In this document: positions 32,275 to 40,554 of the stretch, piece by piece
Numbering within the stretch: the first letter of the stretch is position 1
Layout: each line of letters begins with the position of its first letter
Source of the DNA: Shewanella subflava
GTDB taxonomy: Bacteria; Pseudomonadota; Gammaproteobacteria; Enterobacterales; Shewanellaceae
Direction: 5' to 3'
Length of the DNA stretch: 64,000 nt
Assembly (NCBI RefSeq): GCF_025971955.1
Contig: NZ_JAPDMX010000026.1
Coordinates: 50,326 to 114,325 of the forward strand
Translations under genes and position numbers: made by a program
Notes under the pieces: generated by a model
What the model saw: only the letters and a program-made list of their open reading frames with translations
Databases searched by the model: none
What the model was told of the DNA's origin: nothing

Positions 32275-34392
32275 ATGGACATTGAAATTAAAAACTGTAA
32301 CAACATCACGATGGCCAAAGTGGCTATCGTGCCGAGTAAGTTGAATATTAAGTTTGCCCCGAATGGAACCGGTAAAAGCACGATTTCTAAGGCCATCCAA
32401 TATGCTGTAACAGGTGATGAAAAAGCGCTTTCTGAACTTTTACCGTTTAAATTTCGCAACGAAAATTTGAATAACACTAAACCTGAAGTGCTTGGCATTG
32501 AAAATATCAAAAGTGTTCTCTGTTTTAACGAAGAGTACGTGAATAAGTTTACTTTTAAGCCTGAAGAGCTAGTTAGCAATAGTTTTGATATTTTTATACG
32601 TACAGATGCTTATCAAGAAAAAGAGCGAGATATAGAAACATTTACTAGTTTAGTTAAGCAACAATTTGCGAACAACTCAGAACTGGAAGCGCTTATATCA
32701 AATTTAAATGAACTGTCACGGGCATTTAAAGTTACAGCTAGTGGTGGTTTGGCCAAAACATCGACCGGTGCGAAGGCGCTCTCTAGTTCAAATAAAATTG
32801 ACCATATTCCTGAAGGGTTACAGCCTTATCAACCCTTTATTCAAAGTTCAAATTGTGTAAACTGGATTGATTGGCAAGCGAAAGGGCACAAGGAATTTTC
32901 TGATTTATCAGATTCTTGTCCGTTTTGTACAAGTGATTCGACAAGTAAGAAAGAGCAAATAGCAAATGTAAGTAAAGAATACGATAGAAATTTAATTAAA
33001 AATCTTGTGAGTGTTATTGATGTTATCAACAAACTTGGTGAATATTTTTCAGGTGTCTCAAAGGACAAGCTAGATGTCATCAAATCGTTAAAAAATGGCC
33101 TCGAAAAAGAGCACGAAACCTTCATAGTAACGGTGAAATCACAGATCGACGATTTGGTGGCAAAACTAGAAAAGCTCAAAGGTTTAACGGGGTTTGATTT
33201 TTATGAAGGTGAAAATGTCGGGCAAAAATTGCTAGACTACAAAATAGATCTTCAGTTTTTTGATACCTTAAATTCGATTAAAACCAACGAAACAATAGCC
33301 GTTATTAACCAGTCAATTGATGATCTGATAAAACAGGCTGGCCCGTTACAAGGCAAAATTAATCAACAGCGAACAGAGATACAACGACTTATTAAAAAGC
33401 ATCAAACGAATATTAATGCTTTTCTTACTTTTGCAGGGTATCGCTATCAAGTTGCAATTGTTGGTGAAGGTGAACAGGCGCAGTTAAAATTACGACATAT
33501 CGATAATTCAACTCATCTTAGCGGTGGAAGTCAGCATTTAAGTTTTGGTGAACGCAATGCCTTCTCAATAGTGCTTTTCATGTATGAATGCCTGGCTAAA
33601 AAGCCTGATTTAGTAATACTTGATGACCCGATATCGTCTTTTGATAAAAATAAAAAATATGCAATTTTAGAGATGTTGTTTCGCCGAGATGCTAGCGATT
33701 GTTTAAAAAGCAAGACAGTCTTGATGCTTACCCATGATGTTGAGCCTATCATTGATACTCTAAGGTCGGTACGTGGGCAGTTTAGCAACCAAGTTTTTGC
33801 GTCGTATTTACGCTTGCGAAGCGGAGAAATTACCGAGCAATCCATTTCTAGTGATGATATTAAAACCTTTATCCAGATCTGTGAAAATTTATTTTCATCT
33901 ACGCAAGACCCAATTATCAAGCTGATATATCTACGCCGAAGATATGAAGTTTTAGGCGATCTTGAGAGTGGATACCAAATTCTATCAAATTTGTTTAAAA
34001 AACGATCTATTCCAGAAGATTTTCGAATCCCTAGAAATGAAGAAGGACTAAATACGCCGTTATCAACTATTGATTTAAGTGCTGGTATTAATGATATACA
34101 ACGCTTTATTTCTGAGCTTCCAGTTGACTATCCATCCTTAGTTGCTCTGTTCAGTAATAACGAGAAAATAAATGAGCTGTACCTGCAAAGTAATAATGGC
34201 TATGAGAAATTGCAACTGATCAGAATCTTGTTAGATATTGACATGGTTGAGAATTCAGTGATTAGAAAATTCATCAACGAAACTTACCATATTGAAAATG
34301 AGTTTATATTTCAGCTTGACCCAACACGCTTCGACCTTATTCCCGAGTACGTGGTGTATGAATGTGACAAAATTTTAGAAGAATTCAGCTAG
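32275..34392 (+). CDS. SMC-like AAA_13-type ATPase associated with the restriction system
   Basis: 705-residue ABC/SMC-type ATPase. Walker A is FAPNGTGKST (27-36). A CPFC pair at 215-218 precedes a long predicted coiled coil (about 230-385). The ABC signature LSFGERN is at 422-428, Walker B LVILDDPISSFD at 446-457 and a switch histidine at 487 (LTHD). This layout resembles the PrrC/RloC anticodon nuclease group, which also sits beside type I hsd genes, and other AAA_13 defence ATPases. The C-terminal 200 residues would be the effector domain, but I cannot recognise the PrrC nuclease residues. It lies 20 bp after hsdS and is probably in the same transcript. Function beyond a DNA- or damage-sensing ATPase is open. 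Confidence 0.75.
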   Translation: MDIEIKNCNNITMAKVAIVPSKLNIKFAPNGTGKSTISKAIQYAVTGDEKALSELLPFKFRNENLNNTKPEVLGIENIKSVLCFNEEYVNKFTFKPEELVSNSFDIFIRTDAYQEKERDIETFTSLVKQQFANNSELEALISNLNELSRAFKVTASGGLAKTSTGAKALSSSNKIDHIPEGLQPYQPFIQSSNCVNWIDWQAKGHKEFSDLSDSCPFCTSDSTSKKEQIANVSKEYDRNLIKNLVSVIDVINKLGEYFSGVSKDKLDVIKSLKNGLEKEHETFIVTVKSQIDDLVAKLEKLKGLTGFDFYEGENVGQKLLDYKIDLQFFDTLNSIKTNETIAVINQSIDDLIKQAGPLQGKINQQRTEIQRLIKKHQTNINAFLTFAGYRYQVAIVGEGEQAQLKLRHIDNSTHLSGGSQHLSFGERNAFSIVLFMYECLAKKPDLVILDDPISSFDKNKKYAILEMLFRRDASDCLKSKTVLMLTHDVEPIIDTLRSVRGQFSNQVFASYLRLRSGEITEQSISSDDIKTFIQICENLFSSTQDPIIKLIYLRRRYEVLGDLESGYQILSNLFKKRSIPEDFRIPRNEEGLNTPLSTIDLSAGINDIQRFISELPVDYPSLVALFSNNEKINELYLQSNNGYEKLQLIRILLDIDMVENSVIRKFINETYHIENEFIFQLDPTRFDLIPEYVVYECDKILEEFS

Positions 34393-34402
34393 GGGAGCTC
34401 GA

Positions 34403-34573
34403 ATGGCTAAAGACCTAACCGCATCATCACATGACCGCCAGAATATCCTTAATAACCGCTACGCCCTGCAACAAGCCGAGCAGCACTTAGGTTTGGGCGG
34501 TGTGACCTTTGAAGGTGAGACAGTATTCACCAAGGCTCAGGTGGTTACCTGTACGTGGTCGCAGACGCAATGA
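34403..34573 (+). pseudogene. Truncated 56-codon gene remnant after the RM module
   Basis: An ATG with a good ribosome binding site (AGGGGAG) opens a 56-codon frame beginning MAKDLTASSHDRQNILNNRY and reading on to an in-frame TGA. The codon use is GC-richer and resembles hsdR/hsdM, unlike the genes on both sides. The peptide looks like the N terminus of a longer protein (from memory, small DNA-binding or RhuM/Fic-type proteins near type I systems begin in this manner), so I read it as the surviving 5' end of a broken gene at a recombination joint. It could also be a genuine small protein. Confidence 0.5.
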
Positions 34574-34615
34574 TAGAGCGTTACCTTATATCACCGGGAG
34601 AAGGTAAACTTTTAA

Positions 34616-37333
34616 ATGGATGTTAAAGAACAAATGGATTTTGCCTATTATGCTAGGTTACAAGAAGATGTTATCAGTCAAAAAGTAAAACCTATTTATC
34701 ACCAACATATTCGAGAGGGGATAAGGCTAACTGATGCGGTTGATGACAAGGAATCATTAAAAAAAGCATTACGGAGTTTTGAAAAAGCCTTAGCGTTGGC
34801 GTCTAAAAATGACTATACCAAAGCTTCTGCTTGCCATGAGTTAGGAGTGTTTTATTTTACTCATTTTGCGCACTTACCTGGTGCGCCTCATTCAAACTTG
34901 AATAAAGCGGTTTCATTCTTTTCTCGCGCAATTGAAAGCAAGCCGCGACAACAATTTCCTGATAAACATGCATCAAGTTTATCCCAGTTAGGTGCAACAT
35001 ATAGAAGAGCTGCCAATGAGCATTTATTTTCTTTAAGCAAGCAGGATTGCCTAATAAAGTCACAACAGTTACATGAGTCTGCTATTAGGATATTAGAGGG
35101 GAATATTCCAATATTTATTCGGTTAAATCAGCTCTCTATCGCCTATTTTAATTTAGCTGCAACTCTACTCGATGCCGGAAAAGTTGCTGAAGCTTGTGAT
35201 GCTCAAGCTAAGGCTTTCCATTGCTTCATGGGGGCTATTGAGTGGGCTCAAGCAAATGTACCTCATCTAGGTTTACAGGGCTCAATGTCCTTGAAGCCAG
35301 ATCAAATATTACCTGTTACTTTTACCCGCTTGAGTCATTTTTCTAACAATGAGGAACACAAACAACTTTGTCATTTTATTGGAGAAATTGCACCAAAGTT
35401 TGGCCTTGATCCTTTAGATTTTATGAGGGTGAATCCATTCGCTGATGTATCAAACCCTATTGTTGAAATTAAACAACTTGTAAATGAAGCTGAGAGAAAC
35501 AGCAATGCTGCAAATATTGATAAACTATCAAATAAACTGCATTCATTGATGATGAGTCGGCAGTCTACTGAGACGGACCAAGAGTCCGATAGAGTTGGCG
35601 TATTGATCCAGCAGGCAAGTTCAGGCTTAGCCCGTATATTAGCAAAAAATGAAGACTTTTTACGTGCATTTATCACGCTTGAAAATACCAGTGGAATGCG
35701 ATTTTGCGAAAGCGCCAGTTCGTGCTGGCTCCACCCTAAAAATCCTGTCGCGCAAGTGTTGTTGGATGCTTTGAGAAAACTGGGTAGTACGTACTATGGC
35801 TTGAATGAACTTGCGCTTATGGTTGGTGTCGTGGACAAGGATAAATTACATCAATCTCTTGCTGAGAGTGCTAATTTACTAAAATCACAAGGCACCCAAA
35901 AACTGACTAATATTAATGAGCATGTATTCGATGATAATCGATATGCAAGCATTGTCGATATGGCGAGCCGAGCCAGAGACCCAATCAGCTATTTACACGA
36001 ACAAGCAAGCTTGTGTTTAAATGATTTCTTAACCTTAGGTGATTATACAGACAAGTTAGACCCTGATTATTTCAAAGCAAGGCAGCGAACTTATCAAATT
36101 ACCTTTGATGATTTAACCGAGGCTTTAAATGCTCATCCTGAGCAAGTAATCGTTAAGATAGATATTGAAGATCACTATGATGATGCTCTGATTATCGTTG
36201 TTTATCTGCAAAATAACGAAATAATTGCTAATGGTTATTCTTTCAACTTACCCAAAAATCTAATTAATAATGTTGCTGCATTTGTTGCCAATAACAAAGA
36301 AATTAGTACAAATTGGGATTTAGACTTTATTGATTGGAAAAAGATACTTCCGAATCACTTAAGTAAAATTTCGCTGCTACCTTCATTTTTTGCTTCACAT
36401 ATACCTTGGATAGCAACAGGTAAAGCAGGAGAAAAGCTATATCAATTAGTTAGCGAGATAAATTGGCTACCTTCACTGATGTATTTATATCAACAAGTAA
36501 AATACTCAGATGCGAAAAGCCTGCGTACTAGCCTGTGTGGTGGTGATACTTTATTTGAACAACTCGCGGCTCAAGCTCATTCAGAAAATATTGTTACTCA
36601 ATCTATGGATGAAGTTGTTAATCAGCTAACCCAGTCTAGTGTTTTTAGTTTCTATGGGCATTGCGAACATAAACATCCAGACAGACCTTCGTTATTATTT
36701 AAAGATTATGTTATTCGAGATGTTGAGATGCGTCTAGGTGTAAGAGGGGCTGAGCGTATAGAGTTGTGGGCGTGCCAAAGCGGTTCAAACATTCCTCTAC
36801 ACTTTTTACCTAGCCAGGTTAATGAAGCCTTCGGTATGGACATGAGGATGCTAGAGTATGGTGCTAAAACTGCAATAGGCTCTTTATGGGCGGTTCCCGA
36901 GTTAGTGACGGCCCATATAAAGGCAGAATACGATAAGCTTGTTTCAAGCGGCTTAGGGGCATCTGAAGCACTGCTTAGTGCTCAACGTTGGTGGGTTGAA
37001 AGTGGTGCCGATGACGAGTTAAATAAAATCACAACTATTGGTGAAAAAGAGTACCTAAAAACGCTTGGTTGCCATTATGAAAAAAAACAAGCATTGAAAG
37101 CGCTTATGGGACCAGTGCTTGCTAGTAGTGCTAATAAGTCCAATTTTGATATAAGCGTTTTGGAGGACTCATTTAAGCATCCTTCAGCCTGGTCAGGCAT
37201 GCGTTTTTGTGGTTTAAGCGAGCAGCAAAATGTTTTTATCCCTAGAGTAGAGCTGTCTGCGGCTAAAAAGCAGGAAATGAGAGATTTAATTTTAAAAATG
37301 AATTTACAAGCAGGCTTTGCAAAGCATGCGTGA
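34616..37333 (+). CDS. TPR-CHAT caspase-like protease, candidate defence effector
   Basis: 905-residue protein with two parts. The N-terminal portion (about 40-220) is helical with tetratricopeptide-like repeats, for example KKALRSFEKALALASKNDYTKASAC and a later repeat at AYFNLAATLLDAGKVAEACDAQ (both abbreviated here as blocks). The C-terminal part (about 620-840) is a CHAT peptidase domain: catalytic His682 in FSFYGHCEH and Cys720 in IELWACQSGSN, then AFGMDMRMLEYGAKTAIGSLW, which is the family-conserved segment. CHAT proteases act in bacterial immunity and cell death, for example with gasdermins or type III-E CRISPR. It overlaps the next gene by 8 bases, so a three-gene unit is likely. The trigger and substrate are unknown. 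Confidence 0.82.
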   Translation: MDVKEQMDFAYYARLQEDVISQKVKPIYHQHIREGIRLTDAVDDKESLKKALRSFEKALALASKNDYTKASACHELGVFYFTHFAHLPGAPHSNLNKAVSFFSRAIESKPRQQFPDKHASSLSQLGATYRRAANEHLFSLSKQDCLIKSQQLHESAIRILEGNIPIFIRLNQLSIAYFNLAATLLDAGKVAEACDAQAKAFHCFMGAIEWAQANVPHLGLQGSMSLKPDQILPVTFTRLSHFSNNEEHKQLCHFIGEIAPKFGLDPLDFMRVNPFADVSNPIVEIKQLVNEAERNSNAANIDKLSNKLHSLMMSRQSTETDQESDRVGVLIQQASSGLARILAKNEDFLRAFITLENTSGMRFCESASSCWLHPKNPVAQVLLDALRKLGSTYYGLNELALMVGVVDKDKLHQSLAESANLLKSQGTQKLTNINEHVFDDNRYASIVDMASRARDPISYLHEQASLCLNDFLTLGDYTDKLDPDYFKARQRTYQITFDDLTEALNAHPEQVIVKIDIEDHYDDALIIVVYLQNNEIIANGYSFNLPKNLINNVAAFVANNKEISTNWDLDFIDWKKILPNHLSKISLLPSFFASHIPWIATGKAGEKLYQLVSEINWLPSLMYLYQQVKYSDAKSLRTSLCGGDTLFEQLAAQAHSENIVTQSMDEVVNQLTQSSVFSFYGHCEHKHPDRPSLLFKDYVIRDVEMRLGVRGAERIELWACQSGSNIPLHFLPSQVNEAFGMDMRMLEYGAKTAIGSLWAVPELVTAHIKAEYDKLVSSGLGASEALLSAQRWWVESGADDELNKITTIGEKEYLKTLGCHYEKKQALKALMGPVLASSANKSNFDISVLEDSFKHPSAWSGMRFCGLSEQQNVFIPRVELSAAKKQEMRDLILKMNLQAGFAKHA

Positions 37334-38255
37334 TAGCGACTTACCCATTACCGATTGGTCCCATGTAGGACGTCAAAAATATGTGGATAAAAATCGACAA
37401 GTTATAGAGTTAGTTATTGAGCATGCGCTAGAAAACTTTGATGAGAAAGCCATCTCTTTGGCATTTCAGAGTCAAGCTAGCGCGGTCTCCAAGATTATAA
37501 ACTTATTTCTGTTAAGCCATTTTAGTGGTGAACGATTGAATAGCGGTATCGCCAAAGATATAAACCTGTTCAGTCAGTTGGCATTCTGGATCCGATTCAA
37601 ATCTGCTGGGAGTATCCATGTTGGATATGCGCCTTATAAGCAGGCTTTGGTTGAAAGCGTGCACGAACAGTCGGGATCTAAACAGGTCGATATCGATTTC
37701 CATGTGCAAAAGTTGGCAAGAAATCTGAGTGAACTCAATCAACACGTTGCCCCTGATTTGATTGGTTATTGGCTACAAGCTAATAAAAAACTTTTAAATG
37801 AATTAGCTGTATCTGATGATTTATCGTGGGACATCGAAATAGAAAACGAGGTGTCAGCCCCTCAAATAACCCGCTATAAGGTAGATGCCTCCTTTCGGTA
37901 CTTGTATCAGTTCCTCAATATTAAAGAACACATAAATTCTGTGGAACTCTATGAAAATAAATACTTTGTCAAAGGCCTTAATCGTCCCCAGTATGTCGCA
38001 GAACAGTCAGAGACCCATCAAACTAAGCATCAAGTCAGGCAGAAAATTAAGCAAATAATCAATCGATTTCATTCAATCCACACTCAGACAGGTGATAATG
38101 ATTTTCTAACTCGAGCATTGTTTAAGGCCATTGCCAAAAAAGCAGTGCTTGATGTGTATGAGATAAATAAGAATGAGCGAAACTATTCAGATTATGCTCA
38201 CAAGCTGAAGCAACTAAAAAATAAGCCATCAACAATATTGGAGCAAGTATCATGA
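37326..38255 (+). CDS. Unknown protein coupled to the CHAT protease
   Basis: 309 residues from the ATG at 37326, which overlaps the CHAT gene by 8 bases; a TTG at 37317 would add three residues. I do not recognise a family. The sequence is mostly helical with no signal peptide, membrane segment or clear enzyme motif. A segment near residues 200-240 (FRYLYQFLNIKEHINSVELYE) and the basic C-terminal third (HQTKHQVRQKIKQIINRFHS) could form helical bundles. Its close coupling with the protease suggests a substrate, regulator or sensor partner. The next gene overlaps its stop by 4 bases (ATGA). Confidence 0.7.
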   Translation: MRDSDLPITDWSHVGRQKYVDKNRQVIELVIEHALENFDEKAISLAFQSQASAVSKIINLFLLSHFSGERLNSGIAKDINLFSQLAFWIRFKSAGSIHVGYAPYKQALVESVHEQSGSKQVDIDFHVQKLARNLSELNQHVAPDLIGYWLQANKKLLNELAVSDDLSWDIEIENEVSAPQITRYKVDASFRYLYQFLNIKEHINSVELYENKYFVKGLNRPQYVAEQSETHQTKHQVRQKIKQIINRFHSIHTQTGDNDFLTRALFKAIAKKAVLDVYEINKNERNYSDYAHKLKQLKNKPSTILEQVS

Positions 38256-38827
38256 CATTGGATAAGTTATCACTCGATGAAATGGTCCAAGGTGTAGAAA
38301 GTGCTGATGAAAACTGGGTTAAGTTGTTACAACATCCAGATGCTGAAAGGGTTTGGGCTGATGCAGTTAAGCGGCGGGAGAGTTTGAATGCGTTTTGCAG
38401 TCTAGCGGCAAGATGGCCTGCGGTAGTTCATCAATATAAAAAATTAAAATCTTTTACTAAAAAAAGTACCAACGCCCCACAAGTTAGTCTTTTTAGTCCT
38501 AGCTACCAACCATTTAGTGCTGCTTTGAGTGGCATACCTGATGAAGAGCAAGCCTTTTCCATAGAGGTCATATGGGGAGAGCACCAAATAGTATCGCTAG
38601 AGAAAGATATTCTGATTCAGTTCAATGGGGGCAGAGATATTAATGTTTATTACTCTTTTTCTGATGGCGATGGTGTCATTGGTATTGATGACTCATGGGA
38701 CTTTAAGCTTGAAGAAGGTGCTGTATTACTTACTTTTGTTGAAGGTGAGCGTTTAAGCAATGATTTTGAGTCGATGTTAGACAATGCAGAATCAGTTGGG
38801 AGTGTTGTACTGCTACCGTCAAAATAA
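38252..38827 (+). CDS. Unknown protein, third gene of the CHAT unit
   Basis: 191 residues, translated from an ATGA overlap with the gene before it. I do not recognise the family. The N-terminal 70 residues are helical; the C-terminal half (from about 95) is acidic and beta-rich, for example ILIQFNGGRDINVYYSFSDG and DDSWDFKLEEGAVLLTFVEG, which could be a small beta-sandwich. No membrane segment or signal peptide is visible. The four-base overlap argues for equimolar production with its partner. It is the last gene of the unit; a hairpin and a 63-bp gap separate it from the viperin cluster. Confidence 0.7.
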   Translation: MTLDKLSLDEMVQGVESADENWVKLLQHPDAERVWADAVKRRESLNAFCSLAARWPAVVHQYKKLKSFTKKSTNAPQVSLFSPSYQPFSAALSGIPDEEQAFSIEVIWGEHQIVSLEKDILIQFNGGRDINVYYSFSDGDGVIGIDDSWDFKLEEGAVLLTFVEGERLSNDFESMLDNAESVGSVVLLPSK

Positions 38828-38859
38828 AAAGCGAAAAAAAATTAATTAACCTGCGTATA

Positions 38860-38887
38860 GAAGCACCCATAACAAAAAAGGTGCTTC
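38860..38887 (+). promoter_or_regulatory. Leader hairpin covering the ribosome binding site of the next gene
   Basis: GAAGCACC (38860-38867) pairs perfectly with GGTGCTTC (38880-38887) around a 12-base A-rich loop. The only Shine-Dalgarno-like bases for the gene that starts at 38891 (AAGGTG, 38878-38883) fall at the edge of the 3' arm. No T run follows, so a terminator is unlikely. It may regulate translation of the small gene that leads the viperin cluster. Confidence 0.55.
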
Positions 38888-38890
38888 AAA

Positions 38891-39238
38891 ATGTCAACAA
38901 AACAATATGTTTTTCCCTTCACAGAACAGTCTGCTCAAGCGAATACAATTTCATCGCTAGTGTGTCGTATAAACGCTAGAGTGTGGCAAAGTTTATCTTC
39001 GAATCAACAGGTTCAAACTATGAGCCTGATTAATGAGATTGCATCAGGTAAACCTTATCCGCTTTTAGGTGGTCGAAAGGTCAAATGTAACAACTCTCTT
39101 GTTCGTTTTCGTATAGGCCGAAATCATCGACTTATATTGAGCCGTACTTCAACGAATTTCATTTTTCAGCTATTTAACCGACAAAATTATGAGCGAAACT
39201 TTAATAAAAAGTTCAGTTCATTAACTGTTGAAGGTTAA
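38891..39238 (+). CDS. Small RelE/ParE-like protein preceding viperin
   Basis: 115 residues. The order of segments, a helix pair (residues about 20-55), then LLGGRKVKCNN, VRFRIGRNHRLIL, and FIFQLFNRQNYER, resembles the RelE/ParE toxin fold, where a beta hairpin with basic residues ends in R-x-x-Y or similar. The likeness is by eye and weak. No antitoxin-like gene is next to it, which is unusual for a true toxin. It starts 3 bases after a stable hairpin, and the viperin gene starts 11 bp after its stop, so the two are likely co-transcribed. It might instead be a regulator or partner of the viperin. Confidence 0.5.
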   Translation: MSTKQYVFPFTEQSAQANTISSLVCRINARVWQSLSSNQQVQTMSLINEIASGKPYPLLGGRKVKCNNSLVRFRIGRNHRLILSRTSTNFIFQLFNRQNYERNFNKKFSSLTVEG

Positions 39239-39249
39239 GGGGCTGAGTC

Positions 39250-40170
39250 ATGACATTTATCAATGAAGAAAATAAAAATATTAAAGAATTGGTCATCAAC
39301 TGGCATATCACAGAAGTGTGCAATTATGACTGCAAGTACTGCTTTGCAAAGTGGGGCCGCCCCAAAGAATTGCATCGTTCTCTTGAGGAAATTGAAAAGC
39401 TGCTTGATAACTTAGCTTCATATTTTATCAAAGGCCACTCACCGTTAAAGAGTGGACTCGGTTACGACACTGTACGCCTTAATTTAGCTGGCGGAGAGCC
39501 AATGATGCTTGGCAGTACGTTTTTTATTGTACTGATGCTGGCGAAACAAAAAGGCTTTAAAACCTCAATCATTACTAATGGGCATTACCTAATCAATAGC
39601 CGCTTAGATTTCCCTAAAAATGTGCTGGATATGGTTGGTATCAGCTTTGATAGTCAGGACTTAAGCACTCGAAAGGCGATTGGCCGAATTGATCGTAAAG
39701 GCAATTCGCTGAGCGCTGATGATTTAAAAATTGCGTTAGGGGGTCTAATAGGAACTCAAAAAGGCATCAAAACCAAGATCAATACTGTTGTTAATGGCTT
39801 AAATTATGAGGAGGACTTTTCATCACTGATTGGCGAGTTAAAACCTTATAAATGGAAAGTCTTACAAGTGATGCCCTATGGTGATGATGAATTACTGATT
39901 TCAGATGACAAATTTAACCAGTTTGTTGAGCGCCACAGTGGTCTGGGGCTCCCAATATTTGCTGAATCGAATTCAACGATGACCGAGTCATATTTAATGA
40001 TCGACCCTTTGGGACGCTTCTATCAGAACTCAAAAAATGCCAGCGGTTATCAATACAGTGACAGCATTAATCAGTGTGGTGTAGAAAGTGCGCTTGCACA
40101 GATAGCCTTTAATCCTAAAACATTTTTATCGAGATATCGTCCAATTGATATCGATGTTATTGAGTCTTAG
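39250..40170 (+). CDS. Prokaryotic viperin, radical SAM antiviral enzyme
   Basis: 306 residues. The radical SAM cluster motif is Cys24, Cys28 and Cys31 (TEVCNYDCKYCFAKW), and the SAM-contacting LAGGEP follows at 79-84. The stretch VINWHITEVCNYDCKYCFA (16-34), the C-terminal FYQNSKNASGYQYS and the following VESALAQIAF block agree with my knowledge of prokaryotic viperins. These enzymes convert CTP, GTP or UTP to 3'-deoxy-3',4'-didehydro nucleotides that block phage RNA polymerase. Which nucleotide is used here cannot be read. No nucleotide kinase gene is adjacent, unlike some other viperin loci. AAGGGG precedes the ATG. It lies between a RelE-like gene and a zinc-binding protein gene. Confidence 0.88.
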   Translation: MTFINEENKNIKELVINWHITEVCNYDCKYCFAKWGRPKELHRSLEEIEKLLDNLASYFIKGHSPLKSGLGYDTVRLNLAGGEPMMLGSTFFIVLMLAKQKGFKTSIITNGHYLINSRLDFPKNVLDMVGISFDSQDLSTRKAIGRIDRKGNSLSADDLKIALGGLIGTQKGIKTKINTVVNGLNYEEDFSSLIGELKPYKWKVLQVMPYGDDELLISDDKFNQFVERHSGLGLPIFAESNSTMTESYLMIDPLGRFYQNSKNASGYQYSDSINQCGVESALAQIAFNPKTFLSRYRPIDIDVIES

Positions 40171-40179
40171 GAGGCAAAC

Positions 40180-40533
40180 ATGAAAAGTGAAACTTGTTTT
40201 GGAAAGGCCTCCGGTAAGGCATTAACACAATATTATTCTGAGGAAGAGGCACAAGATGCTGCGGAATACTCAAAAGAATATTATGGTAACGATTTGAGTC
40301 CGTATCATTGTGATAAATGTGATTTATGGCATTTGTCGCCTAAAAGTCGACAAACTCCCAGCCAAAAATGCACTCGTTGCACAGGAGGCTATGGTGTTGA
40401 AAAAGCATCATATCGCTCCAAATGCGAGGCACGCTTGAGAGCAGATATTATCTATGATGAACAAGGTATTAGCTTACGAGTTTATAAATGCAAGTATGGT
40501 TCTGGGTGGCATTTGACCAAGAGTCATTTCTAA
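40180..40533 (+). CDS. Small zinc-binding protein with a duplicated CxxC / WHL module
   Basis: 117 residues. Two related halves can be seen: the first ends YHCDKCDLWHLSPKS (about 43-57) and the second ends YKCKYGSGWHLTKSH (about 102-116). Both share an aromatic-x-Cys, a Trp-His-Leu and a small basic end. A further CTRC pair lies between (64-67). The halves probably arose by duplication, with the second having lost one Cys of its pair. Zinc-ribbon type proteins of this size are found in phages and mobile elements, but I do not recognise the function. It has a strong AGGAGG site and starts 9 bp after the viperin gene, so I infer it is part of the same transcript. Confidence 0.65.
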   Translation: MKSETCFGKASGKALTQYYSEEEAQDAAEYSKEYYGNDLSPYHCDKCDLWHLSPKSRQTPSQKCTRCTGGYGVEKASYRSKCEARLRADIIYDEQGISLRVYKCKYGSGWHLTKSHF

Positions 40534-40554
40534 TCAATTCGCGATACGTGTCGA

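Noticed and set aside
32275..34392. Assignment as PrrC or as Septu PtuA
   Set aside because: The C-terminal domain shows no recognisable anticodon nuclease residues, and no HNH partner (PtuB) gene is adjacent.
38891..39238. Complete toxin-antitoxin pair
   Set aside because: No antitoxin-like gene lies on either side; the neighbours are the CHAT unit and viperin.
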